Shown here: positions 35,797-45,900 of the stretch, piece after piece
How positions within the stretch are numbered: the first letter of the stretch is position 1
Layout: every line of letters begins with the position of its first letter
Source: Salvia splendens
Lineage: Eukaryota; Streptophyta; Magnoliopsida; Lamiales; Lamiaceae
Length of the DNA stretch: 64,000 bases
Assembly (NCBI RefSeq): GCF_004379255.2
Contig: NC_056035.1
Span: 17,691,902 to 17,755,901 of the forward strand
Direction of reading: 5' to 3'
Translations under genes and position numbers: made by a program
The notes under the pieces: model-generated
Seen by the model: the letters and a program-made list of their open reading frames with translations, nothing else
Told to the model about the DNA's origin: nothing
Database searches by the model: none

Positions 35797-36109
35797 ATTC
35801 TCCTCCCCAATCAGACTGGAAACATTTGATCGTTGTTGAGAAAAGATTTTCTGATAAGGATTTGAAAAGCTTGAAAACATCAGAGACATCACTCTTGTTC
35901 TTCAATAGATATATCCAAGTAAACCGTGTAAAATGATCCACAAAGGAAACATAGTATCTATAGCCATTTCTTGAGATCACTGGGGATGGTCCCCAGAGAT
36001 CACTATGTATCAATTCAAGGGTAGAAGAAACAACAGACTCAGAGGAATTGTATGGCAATCTGTGAGCCTTAGACATATAACAAGAGTGACAAAGTTGAGA
36101 TGCATTCAT
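35797..36109 (-). pseudogene. Copia integrase N-terminal half
   Basis: The minus-strand frame has the pre-integrase zinc-finger Cys pair (LCHSCYMSKAHRLPY), then LIHSDLWGPSPV with the first catalytic Asp, YYVSFVDHFTRFTWIYLL and the second Asp block FQSDWGGEL. It stops at the Gypsy insertion point and resumes at 23827. Confidence 0.93.
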
Positions 36110-36434
36110 TGTATTAAAAGGGATATTACAGCTCTTGAGAATACTTTTGACAATATCCAGAGTAGGGTGTCCTAGTCTAGTCTATTATGCCACAAGGCTA
36201 AATTAAGGTTAACATCATGACTAGAACTAGCACTAACTGCTGGAATAGTTAAGCTAACAGAATGTATGGCTGGGCTGCCTTGATTGAATGGATGAGAAAA
36301 GGATGTGGTGGAGCTAGTGCTTCTCTTGATTGGTGAATGATCTACTAGAAAGTGGACAATCCCTTGTCAAAAGCTCCCTTGAGCACGATTTCCCGGGTTC
36401 CCAGATCCTTGACAAAACAAAAGTCAGGATGAAA

Positions 36435-37415
36435 CTAAGAAAAGACTGAGTTGTCTCTAGCAAATTTAGAAACACTAAGGAGATTTTTGGTTATGCTAGG
36501 AACATGTAGAAGGTTCTTTAAAGTAAGCTTTCTTGAAAAACTAAGCTTATCACACAGTTGGCAAATGACTTTGTTGTTTCCTCTCCCAAAGCCTCTGTCA
36601 CCTCTTTCTCCTCTCTGATTTCTGGATCCCCCTCTTCCATTTCCTAAATCAAACCTAGAGCTGTAAGAATTGAAGTCCTTCTTCTGGTTTGATTGCTGCA
36701 TAAGATTCAGAACCGGATGTGAGCCCTCTCCACTGGAAGAATGGGATCTCATAGTTTCCATTCTTGACTCAAAAGTCAGTAGAAAGGCAGTGACATCTCC
36801 TAGACTCCATGAATCTGACCTTGAGCTAATAGCACAGACTGCGGGATCATACTCTTGTCCAAGGCCTCCAAGGATGTGCATGACTTGCTCATCTTCAGAC
36901 GCTCTGCAACCTATTGACCCAAGTAGATCAAAGTAGTTCTTCATTTTTCCAATGTACTCACTCATAGTCAGTGAGTCTTTCCTTTGATTTTGCATTTGAT
37001 GCTTATACTGCATTATCTTTGCAGTGGATCTGCTGGCAAAGTTGGTTTCTAGGGCCCTCCAAATGTCCCTAGCAGATCTCAGCCCCACAACCAGGCCTAG
37101 GGTCCCTTCTGAAAGAGAAGAGAGCAGCCAAGCAGCCACTCTCCTATCTTGCCTCTGCCATGAAATGTAATCTTCATTTGTTGTGATAGATCCTACTTCT
37201 CCTTCAACAATGAATATCGTCTGAGGTTGAGATTTCTTCTCACCATTTAGGTATCCTTCTAGCCCATATCCGTAGGCAGTGACATCCACTTGCTGTTGCC
37301 ACATCAAGAAGTTTGAATCAGTCAACTTTACTGAGATTGGAGGCAGTTGGGCATAAAGGGGTTGAGTTCCTTGACTCTGAGTAGCATCTCCAGATATTGA
37401 GCTGGAGTTTGCCAT
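36435..37415 (-). pseudogene. Copia gag fused to a protease remnant
   Basis: A 326-codon frame. It starts MANSSSISGDATQS and contains the UBN2/retrotransposon gag core (NFLMWQQQVDVTAYGYGLEG, AAWLLSSLSEGTLG, EYIGKMKNYFDLLGSIG) and a Gly/Arg-rich tail. It then has only the first half of a zinc knuckle (CQLCDK), which runs straight into the post-protease block LKNLLHVPSITKNLLSVSKFA. An internal in-frame deletion has thus removed the rest of the knuckle and the protease active site. A stop follows at VFS, after which related sequence continues in frame. Confidence 0.88.
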
Positions 37416-37475
37416 TTCTTGAAAAGAGACAAAAGAAAAAATAGAGAAAGTGTAGAGACAAGATCAAGAAGATCC

Positions 37476-37488
37476 AGCTCTGATACCA
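37476..37488 (-). promoter_or_regulatory. Copia primer binding site (initiator Met tRNA)
   Basis: On the minus strand TGGTATCAGAGCT starts directly after the 5' LTR end ...TTTTCA. It is complementary to the 3' end of initiator tRNA-Met. Confidence 0.93.
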
Positions 37489-38054
37489 TGAAAACAACAA
37501 GAATACACAATGGAGAAAGCAAGATTAAACATTGCGGCAAATAGAATGGGGAAGCTCAAGCTACTGTTTCATTAAAATTGATCCAAAAGGCTCAAAGTGC
37601 CGTTACATATATGCGGCATAGGAAACATCTAGAACTCTACCATAATCCATCTAGTACAAGTTAAAAACAAGATTACAAAGTTAATCATAACAAACCATGC
37701 TAATCTACTTCCTTCTTTAATCCCTTTAGCACCACGTCTCTCCAAGTATATTCATGGCCCCGCATCTTAGCTGTGAGCATGGGTACAGTCACGAGCTGAG
37801 CTCATGAGGTGTTGGCTCGTGCGATGACAGCTTGCTGGGAGCTGTCACTTGTCTTTTCTCGTGTACGACTTTCAAGTGAATTCCTCACATGCATATCTTC
37901 ACTTTTCTCATGCAACAAAGCTTGGTTGATCAAGCCATCGGTTTGGTTGATCAAGCCATCTCCTTCAACACGCTTGATCGATGGCTTGATCAAGTCATCT
38001 CCTTCAACACGCTTGATCAAGTCATCGGCTTGGTTGATCTTGAGACTTCTAACA
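37489..38054 (-). repeat. Copia 5' LTR
   Basis: 566 bp, the same length as the partner at 20897-21462 and differing from it at about 15 positions by eye. It has the same TTGATCAAG-containing tandem block at 37925-38035. Confidence 0.95.
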
Positions 38055-38499
38055 CGTCCAACGTATGAGATGGCCGAGTCCTACTCCAGGGAGACCGAGT
38101 GCCCGGGTGGCTATCTTGTCAATGCCACACGATCTGCGTAAGAAGCTGAGTAAAACGCACCAAGTGCAGAAGGCCTGAGCGGGGTGGGTGGGTCCCCTGT
38201 CAAGTCCACCCAGTCTGGGTGAGTTGTGCGAGATTGGCCATTTTCCCCTAATTTATGTTATTTTTAATTCCTTCTTTAGGAGCTAGTATAAATAGACTCC
38301 TTAGTCATTTTGCAAATTAGAATTTGATGAATTATTAAATTGTGCACTCCTTGGGAGGTTTCTTCTCTTTGGAATTTTTATCAAATTCCTGTTTTGTATG
38401 TTGCTTGTTTTTTCAAGTAGAGATATACATCCATGGCTTGTGTATCCATAGAGTAATGGAGCCATAAAGTGATCTAGCATGTTGAAAGTTGCCTAGGAT
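38055..38499. other. Copia target site continuation, LTR-like but unassigned
   Basis: This continues the sequence interrupted at 20896. It contains TATAAATAG at 38287-38295 followed by T-rich leader-like sequence, reminiscent of an LTR or promoter. I found no partner copy, boundaries or coding sequence, so it is left uncalled. Confidence 0.4.
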
Positions 38500-39984
38500 T
38501 AGAGATGCCCACCGGTTCCGGTTCCGGCGGTTAACCGTCGAATCGGAACCGTGGCAATATTCCCGAACCGGAACCGTCACAATTCGGGTCGCGGTCCGGT
38601 TCAGGTTCAAGATATTTCGAACCGGAACTGTCACCGAACCGGCAGTTCGGGACGGTTCAGAACCGGCGGTTAACAACGGAACCGCCGGTTCGGGTGCGTA
38701 TATCGAGGCATGGGGGATGGGGTCGGCGGCGGCAGCTTTTCAGCAGCAAAACCGGCTGAAACCGCCGGTTTTTCGGCGGTTAACCGTGAAAACCGGCGGT
38801 TAACCGTCGGTTCAGTGGCTTTCGAGGCGGCGCGGAACACGAGGCGACAATGGCGCAGCTTTTGCAGACGGTTCGTTGACTGAACCGGCGGTTTTATCCC
38901 GGAAACCGGTGGTTTTGTCCCGGAAACCGGCGGTTCCGGCAGTTCCGGCGGTTTTCCGCCAAAACCGCCGGTTTAGTGAAATTTCAAATTTTTTTTTTCA
39001 AATTTCAAATTCGAATTCTTCCATTTTCCCCCTCATTATGAAAATTCTTCTCGGAATCAACCCTTTTTTCTTCCCAAATGTTGCCCATTTTCTAAGCAAA
39101 CACATATTAGCACGACATATACACATTGCTGCATTTCTAATAGGGGCAATTTGATCTTCCAAAGCAATCAATGCATCTCGAACACACATAGTCAGAACAT
39201 TATTCAAGCATCTAGCATGGAAAAAATCAGAACAAACTATCTATTAGTGCTAATTTTTTCCATGCTAGATGCTTGAATAATATTCTGACTATGTGTGTTC
39301 GAGATGCATTGATTGCTTTGGAAGATCAAATTGCTCCTATTAGAAATGCAGCAATGTGTATATGGCGTGCTGATATGTGTTTGCTTAGAAAATGGGCAAC
39401 ATTTTGCAAGAAAAAATGGTTGATCCCAAGGTAAGAGAACTACGTGGGCTTTGATTCCTCAATAAAATTGTGGATACGTAGGCAACTCAACTTAAATTTA
39501 AAAAGTTTAACTTTGAAAGTTTAAGTTGATCCCAAGCCCTTTTCAATTTTTCCTTTTTCCCCCCCATTTCATGTTTTTTTTATTTACCTTCCGAGTCCGA
39601 CGAGGCGACGACACTTGTAAATTATATTACATTGTTGTATGTTGTTGTATTGTATACTTATGTATTGTAAATTGTAATGTATCGTTGTCCGTTACAACTC
39701 AAAATCAATAAAATTTATTTCATTTTCTCCTTATTCGTCTTATTTGTGCTTGAATTATGCATTGTCTTGTTCCGATTTGTTGTATAAAGCCAAATTTCAA
39801 ATTTTAAAAAAATAATAATAATTGAACCGCGAAACCACCGGTTCGAAAACCGGAACCGCCAAAATCGACGGAAAACCGGCGGTTCCGAACCGGAACCGTG
39901 AAATAGCCTCACGGTCCGGTTCCGGTTCCGGTTCCGCCTCCGCCAAAACCGGAACCGCCGGTTTTCGAACCGTGGGCAACACTA
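38500..39984. mobile_element. hAT-superfamily derivative containing a long internal hairpin
   Basis: A 1485-bp element bounded by a perfect 8-bp duplication CCTAGGAT (38492-38499 and 39985-39992). The ends match as TAG(A/T)G(A/T)TGCCCAC. Both subterminal regions are packed with CCGGTTCCGG and AACCGCCGGTT-type words, likely transposase-binding repeats. There is no complete transposase, only a transposase-like fragment present twice in inverted orientation at 39050-39430. It is therefore non-autonomous. The 8-bp duplication supports hAT; the family is not named. Confidence 0.88.
39050..39430. repeat. 178-bp inverted repeat of a hAT transposase-like fragment (hairpin, 25-nt loop)
   Basis: Positions 39050-39227 are the reverse complement of 39253-39430 over 178 bases with no gap and 9 mismatches (about 95% identity), leaving a 25-nt loop. 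Each arm translates in the sense direction to a peptide with MCVRDALIALEDQIAPIRNA and LLRKWATF, which resembles part of a plant hAT transposase. A transcript crossing the region would fold into a long, nearly perfect duplex. Confidence 0.93.
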
Positions 39985-39992
39985 CCTAGGAT

Positions 39993-40550
39993 TACTTCCA
40001 TATATTTGGTTGAGGTTTCAAGCTTGATTATTCACCTCATTCAAAATTAAAAGAATATACTATATCAACTTATTTTTTATACTCACACAATCTGAAAAAG
40101 TGACTTTAGATTCGTTTTAATACAAATTCAATAATAGATACTTATATTTATTAAAAAACCTAAAATATGATGTGTTCTGTACTACTATTGCAACTATTTA
40201 TCTACTCTATTTTGAATTTTAGAGTATCCATTGCACACTCCTAAAGAAGAAACGAATAAAAGATGGTTTACTAAAGATAAACAAAACTTTAAGTAATCCA
40301 AGCTTCTCATGTTATGTACCCCCTCAGTTGAGTCAGTTCTATAAAAGATATACTTACTAAAAATATGGTAATTTATTTTTAGAAAAATTTCTTAAAATAA
40401 AATCTATCCTAATAAATGTCAATAAAAATTACTAGCATCAGATTTAATTATATTTTAGTTTTTAATTATTATGTTGAAGGTCGGCGTAAAAGGAAGGTAC
40501 CTAAATCAGTAAATTGTGCACCATTTCTGTTGTTTCTAGATCATAATCTG
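39993..40550. other. upstream region of the 163-aa gene
   Basis: AT-rich DNA between the hAT element and the next start codon. No gene, terminal repeats or confident core promoter was identified. Confidence 0.5.
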
Positions 40551-41979
40551 ATGGCTCTGTCTCGAATTTTCTCCCAATCCCTCACCCGCCCTTCTCTCCG
40601 TCCCTCAAATGCCCTAATAACCCACCACCGCCACCGCTCCACCAAACCCGGCCACGCTCACCTCATCGAGCTTGACATCGACGCCGCCTCTCCATCGCAG
40701 CCCGGGATCAAGAGCCTCGAGGACGCCATCCACAGCATCATCGTCCGCCGCGCCGCACCCGATTGGCTCCCCTTCCTCCCCGGGCACTCCTACTGGGTCC
40801 CCTCCTCGCGCAATAGCAACACCCCCGCCGCCGGCATGATTCAAGCCCTTCACAGACTAACTTCCTCCGAGGCGGAGCCCGCCACATTGCACCATGAATT
40901 GTTGTCCGAGGACGAGCAGATGTCCCTTTTATCCGCCAAGGGTTGGCCTTCCTCCACTTATTTTATTCGAGGTAATCAAATTAATCATCAATTGCTTTCA
41001 CTTCTGTCATTGTTTACAGGGTTAATTCCCATCTAGAATGCTAAAAAGGTTAATTCCTCCTGTTATCAAACTAGAATTCCATAATTGGAATAAGAGTGGA
41101 TAAAGCGTGAACTTTTATGTTACTTCCTTATTAGTAGTTGATATCTTTTCTATTTGAGAATTTGAACTCTTTATCCACTGCTATTGGTGAAAATGGAGTT
41201 CTCAACGATTGTACTTATTTATTACCTGTCACCTGCTAAACAAAACTTATTTTGACTAGTTCATAATCACTGTTATTCAGAAACGTGTCTGCATTATTTG
41301 TGCCTCTGCCTGACTTAATTTTCTAGGATTATCCTACAAGGCCTTTTGTGTCTGATTCAACTGAGAGGTCCATATCTGCTGTATTTTATCTAGCGCACCC
41401 ATACACGCAAATACGCGCAGATAGCATGTAGTATTTGTCAGTTTGGTTAAGCTTAAAGGGGAGGTTGTAAGATGTTTCTTAAAGAAAGTAAGCAAACATT
41501 TTCAGGGGGGTTGTAAAATCCAAAACATCTCATGATATGTTTTTAGGACTTTATATAAGTTAGTAGTAGCATATTTTCGTTTGAACTCCCACCTTATTAT
41601 GTACGAATGCTCTGTGCTCTATAGATATTAATGGCATATTCACGCTTAACTCTCTATGAATAAGTGATGTGGCAAATCTGAAGACTCTCTCTTTCATATA
41701 TTCTTACACTTTCATTGAGATGCATCTGTAGTAGCTGCATCTCATGTCTTGCCCAATCTCATACTATCTTCTTTGTTTTCTCAACCACCATGTTTAATTT
41801 TGAATAGTTGTGATACTTGTTTACAGTTGAAATATGCAAAAGACCATCACCTACTTGGTACATAACAGTTCTATTTATATTCATGATGTGTGGTGTTTTC
41901 CACTCTAGGTACTTCACCGGATCATCCAATCCAAATAATGGTACTCCCGGAAACTTCTAGCTCCAAGGATGAACCTTGA
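40551..41979 (+). CDS. uncharacterised plant protein, probably mitochondrial
   Basis: Two exons, 40551-40971 and 41909-41979, joined by a 937-bp GT-AG intron, give 163 aa. The first about 35 residues are rich in Ser, Arg and His with almost no acid (MALSRIFSQSLTRPSLRPSN), fitting a mitochondrial presequence. The central block LEDAIHSIIVRRAAPDWLPF, followed by GHSYWVP and later SAKGWPSSTYFI, is conserved in a small plant family I recognise but whose function I do not know. The frame is open upstream to 40416, but the ATG at 40551 gives the normal N-terminus. A hAT element ends about 570 bp upstream. No catalytic motif or membrane segment is visible. Confidence 0.85.
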
Positions 41980-42943
41980 ACGTAAATGTCATTCAGTGTT
42001 ATTGCCGGGCACATCAGGTCATGCTGCAATCTTGTAATTTTGGGAATATAGCTTTCTATGTTATTTTTATGTTGGGTGATCATTCAATGCCTATTTTCAT
42101 TCTTTAAAGTGAGTTTCCTCCCCAGGCACATTTGTATCCTTTCTCATGGCTTTTAACAAGTGCCAACTATTCGTTCAAATATCTTAGCAAATTTTTTTTT
42201 CGACTCGTTATATTTGATGTCGATAGGAATAATAGGTACAGGCAGCATAGTCCCCTGAAATTTGTCCCCTTTTTTGGCAGGGTTTCCGTCGTTGCAGATA
42301 TGGAAAGCATGGAAAAGGTCAAGGTGGAAAGCAACTTTGAAGGAAGAAGCAGATTGAATTTGCATCATCAACATGCCCTTGGTAGAGTGAAGATAGTCCT
42401 TCAGTCTTTAAAACATGCTTGTTTGGTAGTATCTTGCAACTGAATAGAGAATGTATATTCTTAATTAAGGTTATTTAGTCAATAGTTTTATGTGGTCAGA
42501 ATTGATGAAAGCTGGCTGAGTTGATTAAATAAAGAGCTCGTTTTCCACAGAATTCTATTTATCTCGTCCTACACAAGTGAATACTGTTGTTGTAGGTGGC
42601 TGTGAGCACTAGAATTGGAATATTAAGTTGTACAGTAATACAAGCTCATCCTCTTTGCCCTGAAACATGTACTATTACAGCCTCTATCAAAGTAAATTGT
42701 TAAATGGGGTATCTAAATACTTCACAAAAGCTTTTACTGGATATTTATTTTGTAAACAGAATGAAGCTTGATATCAATACACTTGAACTTTTATTTCGAA
42801 GATGTCTGTATATACAACCAACCACGTAATGGTAATACAAAAAAATGATGGGACACAACACAATAGAAGCCGTAGGACCGTTTATTGTGTTTACTCGAGG
42901 GGGAAACGATAACCGAATATACATATTAGTAATAGCATCAAAA
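41980..42943. other. between two convergent genes: 3' UTRs, no further gene
   Basis: The sequence after the 163-aa gene includes an open frame at 42132-42443 without recognisable features. It probably represents 3' UTR or intergenic DNA, shared with the 3' end of the minus-strand TBC gene. Confidence 0.5.
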
Positions 42944-45900
42944 TCACATCTCAGATAGAAGATTGCTGATCTTCCTGAGCTCTTTGAGCGCAGCAGTGGC
43001 TGTAACCTGTCCTTTCCCGACTAGACCATTCTTCGACATGTTGTCCGAGGATCCTCCAGCTTGACCACGATCCTGCTGGAACACAGACTCCAGTACCTGC
43101 AAGATTCAAACAGATAGGTTAGACACTACACAGACTGCAAATAACCATGCATGGGGAAAGACCTTTTACAGATAACATGGTAAAATCAGATGAATGGTTA
43201 AAAATATGCAAGCTTGTTCCTTTTGAAATTCCTCGAATTTCTAGAAAATATAAACCGGTTTCATTTCCATGCCTACCATATTTGAAGCGATCAAGGAAGA
43301 AATAAAGGTGAAAATTATGATATTAGAAGGTGTATCAGTATGAGAGTACTGAGATCCTTTGTCCTAACAACTATACTTCAGCAGAGTTTAGATTAGTACC
43401 TGAATGTTCTCAATCATAGATTGACCAAGATTCTTCCAGCTAACCATCAAATTTTGGTCAACTGTCTCCCCCTTGCTGGTTCCAGACGAACGGTTACACC
43501 CATCAGCAGTGGAAATACCAACCATATTGTTCGGATCACTTACATTGTTGCAAGCTTTTGCTTCCTCAGGAGCAGTTCTCACAGATGTGCCCTCGTTTAG
43601 ATTCCTTCCGAATTTCCATAACCACTGAAACTTTCCAGATAGATGTTTAATCTCCTTCATCCCCGTAGCTAGTTTCCCTGCAGAGTCATCATTTCCTGTT
43701 GGTTTTGATGAGGCGCCATCATGGTGGCTTGAGACAGATACAGGGGAGCATTCAGGATTATTAAAAGACATCTGAGTATCATTTTCATCAAATGAGGAAG
43801 CGCCATCTTGGTGATTTGAGACAGGTAGCGAGGAGCATTCAGGATTATTAACACACGTCTGAGCATCATTTTCATCCATTGATGAGTTAGACGCTATGCT
43901 ACTTCTTTCTAATTCGTTCTCATTATCACTACTTTCATGAATAGGACCAGAAGGATTTGAGAAGTTAGAATAATTGTCTTCACTTCCAGCAGCACTAGAT
44001 GAACTCTCATAGTTTTTATCTGATACATCTTCTCTGTTGACTTCCATTGAACCCCCAACGCCAACATCTGCATCAGATTCTGTATCCTCTTTAGCATCTT
44101 CATCTGCTCCGAGCTGTCGTGCAAGATCCGCCAACAAACTTCTCCTGACAGATGGCTTCGGAATTTTGGTTCTTTCATTTTTCTTTGATGGGGAAGGAGG
44201 GGATTCATTCCTAGACAAGCGGAGTCTTAATCTTTCGGACCAACCCTTTCTGCGATTCGGAACTTGATCTTCCCTAGCACTTTGCTTTTCTTCTCCCTCT
44301 TTGTGCAAAACTCTCCATTTCTCTTCCCAGTAGCTATCAGGTACCACAGTTAGAGGAGATTTTGGAGAAGAAGAATCCACAGGAAGGCTATGGCCTCTAG
44401 TTAAGTTTGACTTCTTCCTGTCATACAACTCGGATTGAATCGGCATAGGGGTTAACTTGTTTGCATCTCTGGCAATCGCATGCAAAGATTTTGCCTTCGC
44501 CAATAGCTTTACAAGTTTAATATCATCAGCGAAATTCAACAATCTTTGAAGACAGACAGTAGCATTCTCAGTGGCAAGCAATGAAGACCTCAAGTTAAGT
44601 ATCATAGAAACTGCAAAAGCGCAAATGAATGCGCCCCTAGGTGACTCAAGAAGTGCAAAGGTGGATTCAGCATCACAAGTAACATCAGTACTAGACACCT
44701 TATTTTCATGCGCAAAGATTTCATCCCAGATTACCAGAAGATCTTCCAAAGAAAATTCACGTCCAAATAATACCCTTAGCCAGCGAAGTGCAAAATACTG
44801 GGGTTCAACACCCAATTCTACAAGGTGAGTGTGAAGAGATGAATCTACATTATAAAGCAAATGATAAAAGGCAGCAGAAGCTTCAATAACAGGAGGGCTT
44901 CCAGTATGTGACTTCCCTGAAGTAGGAGTGTAAAAATCGACCATTGCTATGGCACCAACAGATCCACTCATTAAAGAATCAAACATAGAATAGGCATCAT
45001 GTTCCATAAACTTCTCAGACAAGACAATCCCAAGTTCACCTTCTGCTCCATAGGCATCATTTAGTAAGACAATAGTTTGAATCCCAGGATCAAGTTCACT
45101 GAGACTACTAGGCTTTGCAGAAGTGTTTTCAATTCCATTATTCTCCCCCTCAGACTCCGAGAATTTCTTGAAGTCAAACTTGTATGTCAAGTCATTTTCA
45201 TGAAATGAGAAGCCATCAAATTTATCAACAAAGTGATCAGCATATGCTCTTTTCACTTCTGACAGATGTTCCACATCACCATGAAGAACATATAACAGGG
45301 GAGCCAAGATTTCATGCATGCCTGAAAATACAGTTCAGACAGACGCATCAGTACCCAGAGCTAAAAGATAAAACAAATATAGTAATTCAATATGTTTAAA
45401 AAAATATAAGCTTCTTGGTCTCATTTAACCATCAAAAACACTTTTGAAGTTGGGGCAGTCAAATGCCCCAATCTAAAACAAAATATAGTCAAAATTTTAA
45501 ATTTATTCTTCCACAAAGGGGAATTATACGTCGTTAGGATGGTTGATTTTACACTGCTCCACCAAATCCTTAAAGCGATAATCAGACATTTATATTTCAA
45601 ACTTAAAAGAGCCCATAAAAATTAGCCTTGTCATGAAAATAGCCATCTAAGAGTGAACATCTTTCCCTAAGTGAAGGACCAGAGAGAACAGATACAAATA
45701 ATAAAAACCTACCTTGTCTGTAGCCATATTCTGGGTGTCTAAGGCACCAGAGCAGTAAAATCCGTCTTAAAATGCCTTGGCATACACTTGTCTGGAAATA
45801 GCTGCCTCTTTCAGGATACAAGCGCGTCAGATCTTGATCCAACATTCTCTCCAGTTCAGCATTTTTGAAGAATCGACCCCACATGCTATCTGATAGAGGA

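Larger units (their letters stand above)
20897..38054 (-). mobile_element. Ty1/Copia LTR retrotransposon, split by a nested Gypsy element
   Basis: Two 566-bp LTRs (20897-21462 and 37489-38054) start and end with TG/CA and are bounded by an identical 5-bp duplication CGTCC (20892-20896 and 38055-38059). Transcription runs on the minus strand: LTR, primer site, gag, integrase, RT, RNase H, polypurine tract, LTR. That order, integrase before RT, is the Copia order. Removing the nested 11,969-bp Gypsy leaves about 5.2 kb, a normal Copia size. Frame breaks and deletions make it non-autonomous. The LTRs differ at about 15 positions counted by eye, so the insertion is not very recent. Confidence 0.95.

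Noticed and set aside
40416..40550. N-terminal extension of the 163-aa gene
   Set aside because: The frame is open, but the sequence is AT-rich and unlike a presequence; the ATG at 40551 begins a typical targeting sequence.
42132..42443. 103-codon frame downstream of the 163-aa gene
   Set aside because: No conserved motif; it sits where 3' UTR sequence is expected.
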